Of a stretch of DNA of 64,000 nucleotides, positions 9,029-21,147 are shown in pieces. Each line of letters opens with the position of its first letter. Within the stretch, counting starts at the first letter, position 1. Origin of the DNA: Rhodococcoides fascians A25f (GTDB taxonomy: Bacteria > Actinomycetota > Actinomycetes > Mycobacteriales > Mycobacteriaceae); assembly GCF_000760935.2 (NCBI RefSeq), contig NZ_CP049744.1, positions 3,441,501-3,505,500 on the forward strand, read 5' to 3'. The notes below the pieces were generated by a model. It ran no database searches, was not told the origin of the DNA, and worked only from the letters and a program-made list of their open reading frames with translations. Made by a program: the position numbers and the translations under genes.

Positions 9029-11194
9029 GTGTCGCCCAATCACGATCTGCCCGCCAGCGCCCATCGAACAGAGGACCAGGAAACTGGCTCCAATCCACCT
9101 GGATCGCCGTTCCCCCTCGGTGCCACGGTGATGTCGACTGGCACTCAATTTGCAGTCCACGCGCCCGAGGCCGACGGCGTCGAGGTGTGCCTGATCGATC
9201 CCGACGGCGGCGAACGGCGAGTAGAACTGACGACCAGCACGTTCGGAGTTCGACACGGCTTCGTTCCGGGCGTTCGACCCGGTGACCGATACGGCTTCCG
9301 AGCGCACGGCCGGTGGGATCCGCACGCGGGGCGTCGATTCAACGGTGCGAAGATTCTGCTCGACCCCTCCGCCCGTCAGGTCAGCGGAGAATTCGGGGAC
9401 CCGTCGGCTCTGTTGGCCTACGAAGACGATCCGTTCGGGGTGCCGAGCACTCGTGATTCGCTCGGGCACCTCCCCCTCGCCGTGGTTCGCGCACCTCTCG
9501 CTCGCGCCGGTCGACCGGCGCGCCCGTCCGTGCCCTGGGACCGCACCGTTCTCTACGAGCTGCACGTGGGATCGTTCACTGCCCGCAATCCTGCTGTCCC
9601 CCAACATCTTCGCGGCACCTACCTGGGGCTCGCCCAACCCGCGGTGCTCGAACATCTCGCGCGTATCGGCATCACGTCCGTCGAACTGCTGCCGGTCCAC
9701 ACCACCTTCACCGAGCCCGGTGTGCGCGCCCGCGGAATGCGGAACCACTGGGGTTACTCGACGGGGGCGTACTTCGCGCCGGATCCACGGTTCGCCGCCG
9801 TTCCCGGCGACGAGGTCGACGAGTTCCGCACCATGGTCGACGCGTTGCACGGCGCGGGGATAGAGGTGATCCTCGACGTCGTCTACAACCACACGTGCGA
9901 ATCCTCGGTCGACGGGCCGTCGATCAGTTGGCGCGGCCTCGACGCTCCCGGCTACTACCTTCTCGACGGACGCGGATCGGACGTCGACCTGACCGGCTGC
10001 GGCAACACTCTCGACTCGGCGTCGCCCGCGGTCGTGCGCATGGTGTGCGACAGCTTGCGCTACTGGGTCGACGAGATGGGCGTCGACGGGTTCCGGTTCG
10101 ACCTCGCGAGTACTCTCGGCCGGCCCGGTGGTTGGCGATTCGATCCTCGCGCACCGCTACTGACCGCGATAGCCGTGGATCCCCTTCTGGCCCAGGTCAA
10201 GCTGATTGCCGAGCCGTGGGATGCCACCGGTGCCGGCTACCAGGTCGGTAACTTCGGAGTGGCGTGGTCGGAATGGAACGATCGCTACCGCGACACGGTT
10301 CGGGGCTTCTGGGCGGGCCAGCACGGCGTGCGTGAACTGGCCTCCCGCCTGGCCGGTTCCGAGGATCTGTTCGCGGGTAGTCGCCGACTGCCGTGGGCGT
10401 CGATCAACTTCGTCACCGCACACGACGGATTCACCGCCCGCGATCTGGTGTCGTACGAACGAAAGCACAACGGAGCCAACGGCGAAGAGAACCGAGACGG
10501 AACCGACAACAACTCCTCGGTCAACCACGGTGTCGAGGGCGAGACCGACGATCCGTCCGTACTCGACGCGCGTGGTCGCCACGTGCGCGCTCTCCTGGCC
10601 ACGTTGACCCTCTCGACCGGCACGCCGATGCTGCTTGCCGGCGACGAACTGGGCCACACGCAGTCCGGCAACAACAACGCGTACTGCGTTCCCCAGGATT
10701 CACCGATCGAGGACTCCTGGGTGATCGACTGGAACAGCGCCGATCAGGACATGATTCGATTCGTCGGTCGGTTGCTCCGTGTCCGTGCGAGCGCTCCGAC
10801 GCTGCGACAGCAGGAATTCTTCACCGGCCGTGCCACTCCGACCGGTCGACCCGACCTGGTGTGGTTCGACTCTGCCGGTAGGGAATTCGATACGGATCGG
10901 TGGAACGACGACTCGGTACGCACGATCACGGCGTGGGTCGACGGTTCCGACGTCCGCTCCTACGACTCGGACGGCGGGCAGGTCGACGATGCGAGTTCGC
11001 TCTTGATCCTCCACTCGGGCGGACCCGCTGAGATCACCCTTGCCTGCCCGAGTTGGTCGACGTCCCGGTTCGTCCCGGTACTCGATTCCTCGCTCCCGGA
11101 CGGAGTGCCGCCGAATACGGCTGCGCTGGAGGCAGGTTCGACGATATCGGTGACCGGCTCCACGGTGCTGGTGTTCCGCAGCGCGGGCAGGTAG
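9029..11194 (+). CDS. glgX: Glycogen debranching enzyme GlgX/TreX (GH13)
   Basis: 721 residues. An N-terminal CBM48-like domain opens with GSPFPLGATV, followed by a GH13 barrel. The four conserved regions are visible: DVVYNHT, GFRFDLAS (nucleophile Asp), IAEPWD (acid/base Glu) and TAHDGFT. RKHNGANGEENRDG is a GlgX/TreX hallmark. The enzyme hydrolyses alpha-1,6 branches in glycogen outer chains. Start GTG 9029 is chosen because PLGAT must be included and because it gives the usual family length; starting at the internal ATG (MSTGTQF) would cut the domain. The 3' end overlaps the convergent YczE gene by 235 bases. Confidence 0.92.
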   Translation: MSPNHDLPASAHRTEDQETGSNPPGSPFPLGATVMSTGTQFAVHAPEADGVEVCLIDPDGGERRVELTTSTFGVRHGFVPGVRPGDRYGFRAHGRWDPHAGRRFNGAKILLDPSARQVSGEFGDPSALLAYEDDPFGVPSTRDSLGHLPLAVVRAPLARAGRPARPSVPWDRTVLYELHVGSFTARNPAVPQHLRGTYLGLAQPAVLEHLARIGITSVELLPVHTTFTEPGVRARGMRNHWGYSTGAYFAPDPRFAAVPGDEVDEFRTMVDALHGAGIEVILDVVYNHTCESSVDGPSISWRGLDAPGYYLLDGRGSDVDLTGCGNTLDSASPAVVRMVCDSLRYWVDEMGVDGFRFDLASTLGRPGGWRFDPRAPLLTAIAVDPLLAQVKLIAEPWDATGAGYQVGNFGVAWSEWNDRYRDTVRGFWAGQHGVRELASRLAGSEDLFAGSRRLPWASINFVTAHDGFTARDLVSYERKHNGANGEENRDGTDNNSSVNHGVEGETDDPSVLDARGRHVRALLATLTLSTGTPMLLAGDELGHTQSGNNNAYCVPQDSPIEDSWVIDWNSADQDMIRFVGRLLRVRASAPTLRQQEFFTGRATPTGRPDLVWFDSAGREFDTDRWNDDSVRTITAWVDGSDVRSYDSDGGQVDDASSLLILHSGGPAEITLACPSWSTSRFVPVLDSSLPDGVPPNTAALEAGSTISVTGSTVLVFRSAGR

Positions 11195-11787
11195 GTCATG
11201 AACAGCTGCACGAGCGGACCGACCCCGAGAGCGTAGAGCACCGTTCCCAGACCCAGCGTGCCGCCGAGCAGCCAACCGGTGAGTACGACGGTCAACTCGA
11301 TTCCGGTACGGGTGAGCCGGATCGACCACCCGGTTCTGGCCACCAGACCGGTCATCAAACCGTCACGTGGGCCCGGACCCATTCCGGCACCGATGTACAG
11401 GGCCGTGGCGAAGGCGTTCACCACGATTCCCGACACCATGGCCAGCGATCGAATCACGAGTCCGTCGAGATGCGGCAACAGTGCCGACGTCGCATCCACG
11501 GCCACTGCGATCACCACGACGTTGCTCACGGTCCCGAGACCCGGACGTTGCCGGAGCGGAATCCACATCAGCAATACGGCCACTCCGGTGATCGCGGTGA
11601 TGGTTCCGAAGCTGAGCGAGACGTGGCTTTCGAGGCCCTGATGAAACACATCCCAGGGATTGACACCGAGACCACCGGCGATCATTAACGACATGGACGC
11701 CCCGTACAGCCACAGCCCGACGTAGAGGGCAGCCAACCTGGACGGGAGACGACGGCCGACGACTGCGCGAAGTGGTGAGGTGAACAT
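10960..11787 (-). CDS. YczE/YyaS-type integral membrane protein
   Basis: 275 residues. Residues 15-205 form a bundle of about five to six hydrophobic helices. GLGVNPWDVFHQGL and GMGPGPRDGLMTGL are the paired conserved loops of the YczE family, whose function is unclear. The last 60 residues are hydrophilic and come from DNA antisense to the end of glgX, which makes the protein longer than the usual 200-220 residues. Transport or regulation cannot be assigned. It is convergent with glgX. Confidence 0.75.
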   Translation of the reverse strand: MFTSPLRAVVGRRLPSRLAALYVGLWLYGASMSLMIAGGLGVNPWDVFHQGLESHVSLSFGTITAITGVAVLLMWIPLRQRPGLGTVSNVVVIAVAVDATSALLPHLDGLVIRSLAMVSGIVVNAFATALYIGAGMGPGPRDGLMTGLVARTGWSIRLTRTGIELTVVLTGWLLGGTLGLGTVLYALGVGPLVQLFMTYLPALRNTSTVEPVTDIVEPASSAAVFGGTPSGSEESSTGTNRDVDQLGQARVISAGPPEWRIKSELASSTCPPSES

Positions 11788-11867
11788 GCTCCCAGTCTCC
11801 GGCAGTACTGGATACGTTATGGATAGCCAGTTCTACGACAGTGGACCCCCAACTGAAACACGCCGAC

Positions 11868-13939
<2,072 letters not shown>

Positions 13940-14021
13940 TCACTCGGCCAGCGGCCGGATACGTCTTGTTGTCACCTCGCGATGAACGGGCGAACCCGAA
14001 CGCGCCACGAGATTGTCGCAA

Positions 14022-14059
14022 GCGAAGAGCCCCACCCGGTAGCCGGGAGGGGCTCTCGC
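14022..14059 (-). terminator. Hairpin between ctaD and serB2
   Basis: AGAGCCCC (14026-14033) pairs with GGGGCTCT (14049-14056), with an inner CCCGG/CCGGG helix and outer GCG/CGC pairs. It lies 10 bases past the ctaD stop on the ctaD transcript. No clear T-run follows, so it may act as a terminator or as a 3' stability element. Confidence 0.65.
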
Positions 14060-14069
14060 TGTGCTGTGA

Positions 14070-15860
14070 CTACCTGGGGTCGGGGTCTCCGGACCCTTCG
14101 TGATCGCTGGTGGCGATCGGAGCCCGGCGGGCCTGCTCGAGGACAGCAGTCGTTTTACCGCCGTGCGCACCCGGGCCCACGTGAGCTTCCGCGCGCATTC
14201 GCTCGACCATGTGCGGGTAGTGCAGCTCGAATGCCGGGCGCTCGGACCGGATACGAGGCAGCTCGGTGAAGTTGTGCCGCGGCGGCGGGCACGAGGTAGC
14301 CCATTCCAGCGAGTTGCCGTAGCCCCACGGATCGTCGACCGTGACGACCTCGCCGTAGCGGTAGGACTTGAAGACGTTCCAGACGAACGGCAAGGTCGAG
14401 GCACCGAGGATGAATGCACCGATGGTGGAGATGATGTTCAGTTCGGTGAACCCGTCGGAAGGCAGGTAGTCGGCGTAGCGACGCGGCATTCCCTCGTTTC
14501 CGAGCCAGTGCTGGACGAGGAACGTGGCGTGGAAGCCGAAGAATGTCAGCCAGAAGTGCCACTTGCCGAGGGCCTCGTCCATCATCCGGCCCGTCATCTT
14601 GGGGAACCAGAAGTAGATGCCGGCGTACGTCGCGAACACCACGGTGCCGAACACGACGTAGTGGAAGTGCGCGACCACGAAGTAGGTGTCGGTGACCTGG
14701 AAGTCGATCGGCGGCGACGCCAGCAGAACGCCGGTCAGTCCGCCGAAGACGAACGTGATCAAGAAGCCGATGGAGAACAACATCGGTGTTTCCAACGTCA
14801 CCTGGCCACGCCACATGGTGCCGACCCAGTTGAAGATCTTCACGCCCGTGGGCACCGCGATCAGGAACGTCATGAACGAGAAGAACGGAAGCAGCACTGC
14901 GCCGGTGGCGTACATGTGGTGCGCCCACACCGCAATCGACAGGGCGGCGATGGCAATGGTCGCGTAGATCAGACCCGAGTAGCCGAAGATCGGCTTGCGG
15001 GAGAAGACCGGGAACACCTCGGAGACGATTCCGAAGAACGGCAGCGCGATGATGTACACCTCGGGGTGACCGAAGAACCAGAACAGGTGCTGCCACAGCA
15101 GCACTCCTCCGGTTGCCGGATCGAACAGGTGAGCGCCCAGGTGGCGGTCGGCCGCCAGGCCGAGCAGCGCCGCCGTCAGCAGCGGGAAGGCCAGCAGGAT
15201 CAGGATCGACGTCACCAGGATGTTCCAGGTGAAGATCGGCATGCGGAACATCGTCATACCGGGGGCGCGCAGGCAGATCACCGTGGTGATCATGTTGACG
15301 CCACCGAGGATGGTGCCGAGACCGGCGACGGCCAGGCCCATGATCCACAGGTCCGCGCCGACGCCCGGCGAGTGCAGAGCCGAGGTGAGTGGGGTGTACG
15401 CGGTCCAACCGAAGTCGGCTGCGCCACCGGGAGTGATGAATCCAGCTGTGGTGATCAAGGCACCGAACAGGTACAGCCAGTACGAGAACGCGTTCAACCG
15501 CGGGAACGCGACGTCGGGTGCACCGATCTGCAGCGGGAGGATGTAGTTGGCGAACCCGAACACGATGGGCGTCGCGTACAGCAGCAGCATGATGGTGCCG
15601 TGCATGGTGAACAGCTGGTTGTACTGCTCGTTGGACAGGAACTGCATTCCCGGCACGGCCAACTCGGCGCGCATCAGCAGCGCCATCAGTCCACCGACGA
15701 GGAAGAACGCGAACGAGGTCGCGATGTACATGATCCCCAAGACCTTGGGATCGGTCGTCGTCACCGCTTTGTGCAGGAACGAACCCTTCGGTCCCATCCT
15801 CGGCGGGAACGGCCGAGCGGCATCCACCGCGGGAGCGGGCCTAGGCGCTAGGGCAGTCAC
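14070..15860 (-). CDS. ctaD: Cytochrome c oxidase subunit I (aa3 type)
   Basis: 596 residues, 12 transmembrane helices. Conserved heme-copper features are present: the low-spin heme a ligand His in [21 protein letters not shown] with the Cu-B His cross-linked to Tyr, the AHHMY pair of Cu-B histidines and [10 protein letters not shown] with both heme ligands. It reduces oxygen to water in the bcc-aa3 respiratory chain. The GTG at 15860 is chosen because AGGAGG lies six bases upstream; the in-frame ATG at 15908 would add 16 unconserved residues. Confidence 0.95.
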   Translation of the reverse strand: MTALAPRPAPAVDAARPFPPRMGPKGSFLHKAVTTTDPKVLGIMYIATSFAFFLVGGLMALLMRAELAVPGMQFLSNEQYNQLFTMHGTIMLLLYATPIVFGFANYILPLQIGAPDVAFPRLNAFSYWLYLFGALITTAGFITPGGAADFGWTAYTPLTSALHSPGVGADLWIMGLAVAGLGTILGGVNMITTVICLRAPGMTMFRMPIFTWNILVTSILILLAFPLLTAALLGLAADRHLGAHLFDPATGGVLLWQHLFWFFGHPEVYIIALPFFGIVSEVFPVFSRKPIFGYSGLIYATIAIAALSIAVWAHHMYATGAVLLPFFSFMTFLIAVPTGVKIFNWVGTMWRGQVTLETPMLFSIGFLITFVFGGLTGVLLASPPIDFQVTDTYFVVAHFHYVVFGTVVFATYAGIYFWFPKMTGRMMDEALGKWHFWLTFFGFHATFLVQHWLGNEGMPRRYADYLPSDGFTELNIISTIGAFILGASTLPFVWNVFKSYRYGEVVTVDDPWGYGNSLEWATSCPPPRHNFTELPRIRSERPAFELHYPHMVERMRAEAHVGPGAHGGKTTAVLEQARRAPIATSDHEGSGDPDPR

Positions 15861-16161
15861 AGATCCTCCTGATTGCGCGTCCGACCCCGAACCACGAGGC
15901 GACGTCATCTAGTCGTGCGCTCCTCGAATCGTAGACCGTCGGACCGGCACTTGCCGAACCGGTCCTACCGTGTGTCGTATTGGGCTGATTCGACATCGCC
16001 CGGATCGAGCGATCTGCCTGCGCTGGGGGCCTTTCCGCCGCAGCGGACGTGGTGCGAACGCGGTCGATTCCGTGGCCTCGCCGGTGCCCGTTCGAGTGTT
16101 CTGACAGAACGGCCTTCCGATACTGTGTGAGACCACCCGACCCGTCGAAGGAAGTTCCGCG
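15861..16161. promoter_or_regulatory. Divergent ctaD/fecB intergenic region
   Basis: About 300 bases between divergently transcribed ctaD and fecB must hold both promoters. The AGGAGG ribosome-binding site of ctaD is at its left edge. No DtxR/IdeR-type iron box, terminator or small gene was recognised. Confidence 0.5.
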
Positions 16162-17247
16162 TTGCCACTCCATCTGCGAGTCCCCCGTTCGTGTGCACCG
16201 CGCAGGACCGGCGCTGTCGTTGCGGCATGCCTTGCCGCGGCTGTGACGTTGGTCGGCTGTTCCGATTCCGAGGCACAGGACGACGCCTCCACCATCGTTC
16301 GCAGTACGACGAACATCGCCGGAGCGGGGGTGGTCGGTAACAACCGGGACACCGTAGGACTGTGTCCGGCACTGGCCCCACTGGACCGGACCGGAGTCGA
16401 AGGCGATACCCGCCCCGTCGGGCACGCCGAGGGAATCAGCGCCATCCCTGCGGACCCACAGCGCATCGTCGTTCTCGACGCGGCAGGCGTCGACGCCAGC
16501 TGCGCGGTCGGGATCTGGGAACGCGTCGTCGGCGCGGCGACACTCGACCCCGACTTCCGGGGAGACGGAGACCAACCGTTGTACCTGGGTACGGGCTTGG
16601 CGTCCGTTCCGTCGGTCGGCCCGGTCGGAGCTCCCGACCTCGGAGCGATCGCCGCGCTCGACCCCGATCTCATCCTCGGTGCCGATTCTCTCGGTGCCGA
16701 AACCTACGACTCCCTGAACGCCATCGCGCCGACCGTGTTCACCGGGACCGGTCAGGGCTGGAAGGACACGTTTCTGCAGGCCGCGGCAGCATTGGGTCGG
16801 GGGCAGGCCGGTTTCGATCAGCTCGCATCGTTCTCAGCGGATGCCGAGCGGGTCGGCCGTGAAATCGACTCCACTCAGACGCAGGCGTCGGTCATCCGGT
16901 TCGGCGCGGACACCATCGAGGTGGACGGTCCGAACTCCTTTGCCGGCCAGGTGCTCGCCGAGGTGGGTGTCGCGCGACCGCAAAGCCAGCGCGATGCCGA
17001 TTTCTCCGTGGCGTCGGACAACCTCGATTCGATCGAAGGCGACATCGTCTACGTGCGATTCGCCGGCCCCGATGGCGAGACCTTCGGCCGCGAGGTAATG
17101 GACAGCGACGCATGGCACGCTCTCGGCTCGGTCACCGACGGGCGAGTGTTCGCGGTGAACGACACGGTCTGGTCCGGCAGTGGAGTTGTGGCGGCGCGCG
17201 CCATCCTGGCCGATCTGTCCGCTTCCCTGAACGCTTACGTGTCCTGA
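16162..17247 (+). CDS. fecB: Iron-siderophore ABC transporter substrate-binding lipoprotein (FecB-like)
   Basis: 361 residues. The signal peptide ends in the lipobox VTLVGC with Cys33. The rest is a periplasmic-binding-protein fold of the FecB/FepB class: IVVLDAAGVDASCAVGI early, APDLGAIAALDPDLILG at the hinge, and a short C-terminal lobe ending LSASLNAYVS. It should capture ferric siderophores or heme outside the membrane; no permease is adjacent. The start is a TTG, supported by GAAGGA about 10 bases upstream and by the length of the signal peptide. It follows ctaD divergently, as Rv3044 follows Rv3043c. Confidence 0.88.
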   Translation: MPLHLRVPRSCAPRRTGAVVAACLAAAVTLVGCSDSEAQDDASTIVRSTTNIAGAGVVGNNRDTVGLCPALAPLDRTGVEGDTRPVGHAEGISAIPADPQRIVVLDAAGVDASCAVGIWERVVGAATLDPDFRGDGDQPLYLGTGLASVPSVGPVGAPDLGAIAALDPDLILGADSLGAETYDSLNAIAPTVFTGTGQGWKDTFLQAAAALGRGQAGFDQLASFSADAERVGREIDSTQTQASVIRFGADTIEVDGPNSFAGQVLAEVGVARPQSQRDADFSVASDNLDSIEGDIVYVRFAGPDGETFGREVMDSDAWHALGSVTDGRVFAVNDTVWSGSGVVAARAILADLSASLNAYVS

Positions 17248-17251
17248 CGCA

Positions 17252-17725
17252 ATGCCCATTCCGGAATTCGTGCAAGCGCTCCGCAGCGTCGTCGGTACGT
17301 CACCGCTGTGGTTGTCCGGTGTCAGTGCGGTCGTTCTCGACGACGACCGTCGAGTGCTGCTGACTCTGCGAGCAGACAACAACACCTGGGCCGTGGTCTC
17401 CGGAATCCTCGAGCCCGGCGAAGAACCTGCACCGGCTGCGCTTCGGGAGATCCGCGAGGAGACCGGCGTGGAAGCCACGATCGTGCGACTGACGAGTGTC
17501 GACGTGACGGAGCCGATCACCTACCCCAACGGCGACGTCGCGCAGTACCTGGACATCACGTTCCTCGCCCGCTACATCGGAGGCACCCCACATGTCGCCG
17601 ACGACGAGAATCTCGACGTCGCCTGGTTCGCGCTCGACGGGCTACCCGACAACCTCACGGCCACTTCACGATTGCGAATCGAGAAAGCAATCGCCGACGA
17701 CCCGTCGGCGTGGTTCAGGCGCTGA
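17252..17725 (+). CDS. Nudix hydrolase
   Basis: 157 residues. A complete Nudix box, GILEPGEEPAPAALREIREE followed by TG, lies at about residues 50-72 with the REIREE metal-binding glutamates. The N-terminal VSAVVLDDDRRVLLTLRADN is the first strand pair of the fold. These enzymes hydrolyse nucleoside diphosphates linked to another group; the substrate is unknown. It starts four bases after the fecB stop and is likely co-transcribed. Confidence 0.85.
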   Translation: MPIPEFVQALRSVVGTSPLWLSGVSAVVLDDDRRVLLTLRADNNTWAVVSGILEPGEEPAPAALREIREETGVEATIVRLTSVDVTEPITYPNGDVAQYLDITFLARYIGGTPHVADDENLDVAWFALDGLPDNLTATSRLRIEKAIADDPSAWFRR

Positions 17726-17791
17726 CTCCCCCACCGCACCGAGGACACCGCACCGAAGACAACAGCTCCACCGAACCGTGCCCTTTCGATC

Positions 17792-17816
17792 GATAATGTG
17801 ATATCACTTTAGTATC
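17792..17816. promoter_or_regulatory. Palindromic operator candidate upstream of the SPFH gene
   Basis: A perfect 10-base palindrome GTGATATCAC (17798-17807) is flanked by GATA at 17792 and TATC at 17813, giving a nested inverted repeat about 25 bases long. It ends about 20 bases before the SPFH gene's GGAGG and ATG. The second gene of the unit encodes a ribbon-helix-helix protein, which makes autoregulation through this site a natural reading. Confidence 0.55.
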
Positions 17817-17837
17817 AACATCGAGAGGGAGGTTCTC

Positions 17838-18755
17838 ATGTCCGCACCCGCTACCGTCGCCGAGAAGCCGACGGGTACACCGACCACGACCATCGCCGAG
17901 CGCACCGGTTGGGATCTGCCCGGCTGGTCGATGCTCGGCATCGGTCTCGCGCTGTTTCTCGGCGGAATCGCCGCGTTCGTACTCGGACTCGTGTTCACGG
18001 TCGTCGGACTCATCGTGGCCGGGGTCGTACTGTTCATGCTCTCTCTGCCTGCGCTCATGGGACTGACTCTGGTGCAACCCAATCAGGCTCGCGTCCTTCA
18101 GCTGCTCGGCAGTTCGTACAGCGGCACCCTGCGAACACCCGGGCTGCGCTGGACCAATCCGTTGACGTACCGCAGGGCCATCTCGACGCGAATCCGCAAC
18201 CACGAGACGGGCCAGTCGAAGGTCAACGACGCCGACGGCAATCCGATCGAGATCTCCGCCATCGTGGTCTGGCAAGTTGCCGATACGGCCCTGGCATCGT
18301 TCCAGGTCGACGACTACGAGGAGTTCGTCGCCGTCCAGACCGAATCGGCCGTCCGTCACATCGCCGGCAGCTACCCGTACGACGCCGAAGGCCGAATGTC
18401 GTTGCGAGAGAACGCCGACGAAATCACCGCTGCGATGTCGGAGGAGGTGCACGCGCGGGTGCGGTCGGCAGGCGTGGAGGTGATCGAGACCCGAATCAAC
18501 CGTCTTGCCTATGCCCCGGAGATCGCGCAGGCCATGCTGCGGCGACAGCAGGCGGGAGCGGTCATCGCGGCGCGTCAGCAGATCGTCGAAGGCGCGGTCG
18601 GCATGGTGGAGATGGCGCTGTCGAAGCTCGAGGAGAAGCACGTGGTCGAACTCGACGAGGAGCGGAAGGCGACCATGGTGTCGAATCTGCTCGTCGTGCT
18701 GTGCAGCGACCGCGACACGCAACCCGTCGTCAATACCGGATCGCTGTACCAGTGA
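17838..18755 (+). CDS. SPFH/band-7 domain membrane protein
   Basis: 305 residues. An N-terminal cytosolic tail is followed by two closely spaced hydrophobic helices (about 30-50 and 52-74). The SPFH domain begins at [17 protein letters not shown] and has [21 protein letters not shown] and an Ala-rich amphipathic helix [24 protein letters not shown] proteins oligomerise into membrane rings or scaffolds (flotillin/stomatin/HflK kin). It starts at an ATG with GGAGG seven bases upstream. The next gene starts after three bases and encodes an Arc-like protein, so the two form a compact unit. Confidence 0.88.
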   Translation: MSAPATVAEKPTGTPTTTIAERTGWDLPGWSMLGIGLALFLGGIAAFVLGLVFTVVGLIVAGVVLFMLSLPALMGLTLVQPNQARVLQLLGSSYSGTLRTPGLRWTNPLTYRRAISTRIRNHETGQSKVNDADGNPIEISAIVVWQVADTALASFQVDDYEEFVAVQTESAVRHIAGSYPYDAEGRMSLRENADEITAAMSEEVHARVRSAGVEVIETRINRLAYAPEIAQAMLRRQQAGAVIAARQQIVEGAVGMVEMALSKLEEKHVVELDEERKATMVSNLLVVLCSDRDTQPVVNTGSLYQ

Positions 18756-18758
18756 GCC

Positions 18759-18956
18759 ATGACCGTCGAGCGTAAGAAAATACTGCTTCGGCTGGACCCG
18801 GCGGTACACGACGCCCTCGCCCGCTGGGCTTCCGACGAACTCCGGAGCACCAACGCTCAGATCGAGTTCCTATTACGAAGGGCACTGCGCGATCAGGGTC
18901 GAATGCCCAAGGAAGCCAAAGACATTCGCGCGCCGGGCCGCCCACCGAAAGAGTGA
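18759..18956 (+). CDS. Arc/HicB-like ribbon-helix-helix protein paired with the SPFH gene
   Basis: 65 residues. The start reads [20 protein letters not shown], a beta-strand followed by helix A of a ribbon-helix-helix domain, then [18 protein letters not shown] as helix B. The tail is basic and proline-rich. Such proteins dimerise and bind short palindromes through the strand. It could repress its own operon at the palindrome before the SPFH gene; it could also be a membrane-scaffold partner. No toxin gene is present, so a toxin-antitoxin role is not supported. Confidence 0.8.
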   Translation: MTVERKKILLRLDPAVHDALARWASDELRSTNAQIEFLLRRALRDQGRMPKEAKDIRAPGRPPKE

Positions 18957-18980
18957 GCGGCGCGGCGCGCGAAGGGGCCT

Positions 18981-19952
<972 letters not shown>

Positions 19953-20013
19953 CTACCTACAGGTCGATGAGCGAGAAGTGGGGACGAAGCTACGTGAAAA
20001 GTCGCTGACACGA

Positions 20014-20060
20014 ACACTACCCGTTGTGTCGGACATCAATCGCTAACACAAGATCTGTGT
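20014..20060 (-). promoter_or_regulatory. Tandem NrdR-like boxes upstream of nrdF
   Basis: ACACTACCCGTTGTGT (20014-20029) and ACACAAGATCTGTGT (20046-20060) are two imperfect palindromes whose centres are about 31 bases apart, near three helical turns. The ACAC...GTGT ends and tandem spacing match NrdR operators, the usual repressor of ribonucleotide reductase genes. They lie about 65-115 bases before the nrdF start. The first box falls inside the stop region of the AbiEi-like gene. Confidence 0.75.
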
Positions 20061-21111
20061 CGTGCGTGTTTTGCGTAGCTTCAGCTACGCAAAGCGCGCA
20101 CGACGTCGGTTCGCCATCCCAGCCCTCACGCTGCAGCACCCGAGCGACGTCTCTCGCCACACCGCAGGGGTCACTGCTCACTTCCTCGTATCCGAAGACC
20201 AGCCGTGCTCGCCCAGCGAGCTCCGCCGCGTTGTCCCGTCGCCGATCCCGAAATGCGACCTCGCGCATCGAATGGAAGCGGCGTCCGTCGAGGCGCACGG
20301 TCACCGTGCGAGATCCGACCCGATGCACGACGTCCTCGTAGAGTGTCCGCCCATCGACCTGTATTGCGCTCTGCCGCTCCGCAGTCGGAAGCCCGTGGGC
20401 TGCTTCGACGTTCGTCGCGTATTCGAGTTCGAGGATCGATTGAACTCCGTTCGCGAGCAGGTCGATGGCTTCCGTCAGCGTCGAGAGATATCTGTACGGC
20501 CGTCGGACGGCGATCTGCTCCCGAACGTCGGTGAGTCGAATTCGTCGTTGGGTCACCGAGGACACCAAGCTGTGAAAAGCCCGCTCGGGCGTAGGCTCCG
20601 AGACCGCGAGATCGAGTGCGGTGTCCACCAAGGTCGTCCGCGGCATGTCCCCCGGTACTCCGATGTGCCGGTGGGCGCGAGAACGATGCACCACCACTCC
20701 GGGATGCAAGGACGACCCGATTCCCGCCACCAGCCTCGTCCCGACCGTGGGGACCGAGCGTACGGTCGGCCGTTGATTGCACGCGGACTTGCCGTACGGC
20801 ACGGTGACATGGACCGCCGCGGCGGGGTCCGGTTCGCAGAAACCCCACTCCTCGGCAGCGGATCGGTGGCTGAGCATTGCGTGTCCACCTCCGTAGAGAA
20901 GCGCTGCCATCAGGGTCCGCTCCCGCGTCAACGGCCCGGTGAAGATCGAGTAGACGCCTCTGAGAACAGCGATCCACGCTCCACTGTCCACCAGTGCGCG
21001 AACGCGATTTCGGCTGTATCCCAACTCCGTGACCTGCGACTGTGTGAACAGCCCCCACTGCGTGTCGATCAGAACCTGTAGTTCTCGACCGTCCCCCCGA
21101 CCATGTTCCAT
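20017..21111 (-). CDS. AbiEi-like regulator with DUF559/Vsr-like nuclease-fold C-terminus
   Basis: 364 residues. The N-terminal 60 residues (FTQSQVTELGYSRNRVRALV) form the winged-helix domain of AbiEi-type antitoxins. The middle has HRSRAHRHIGVPGDMPRTTL followed by VDTALDLAV, typical of this actinobacterial family. The C-terminal part has LELEY and VRLDGRRFHSMREVAFRDRR, with the acidic spacing of a PD-(D/E)XK/DUF559 fold. No AbiEii-type toxin neighbours it, so antitoxin or nuclease function is unproven. It sits between nrdF and nrdE, bracketed by two hairpins; its last codons lie within one hairpin and in the nrdF operator region. Confidence 0.7.
   Translation of the reverse strand: MEHGRGDGRELQVLIDTQWGLFTQSQVTELGYSRNRVRALVDSGAWIAVLRGVYSIFTGPLTRERTLMAALLYGGGHAMLSHRSAAEEWGFCEPDPAAAVHVTVPYGKSACNQRPTVRSVPTVGTRLVAGIGSSLHPGVVVHRSRAHRHIGVPGDMPRTTLVDTALDLAVSEPTPERAFHSLVSSVTQRRIRLTDVREQIAVRRPYRYLSTLTEAIDLLANGVQSILELEYATNVEAAHGLPTAERQSAIQVDGRTLYEDVVHRVGSRTVTVRLDGRRFHSMREVAFRDRRRDNAAELAGRARLVFGYEEVSSDPCGVARDVARVLQREGWDGEPTSCALCVAEATQNTHDTDLVLAIDVRHNG
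20057..20106. repeat. Long hairpin, copy 1, at the 3' end of the AbiEi-like gene
   Basis: A stem of about 20 base pairs (20061-20080 with 20083-20102) has a two-base loop and two G-T pairs, and contains TTGCGTAGCT/AGCTACGCAA. It is near-identical to a second hairpin at 21148-21193. It encodes part of the C-terminus of the AbiEi-like protein. It could terminate transcription or be a dispersed palindromic repeat. Confidence 0.8.
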
Positions 21112-21147
21112 GGACGGTCATCATGCCCAGCAGGTACGACACTTCTG

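Noticed and set aside
14100..15851. 583-codon plus-strand open frame opposite ctaD
   Set aside because: A shadow of ctaD: His/Arg/Gln-rich composition and no domain, while ctaD carries all heme-copper motifs.
18759..18956. The small ribbon-helix-helix gene as an antitoxin of a HicAB-type pair
   Set aside because: There is no HicA-like toxin; the only partner is the SPFH gene.
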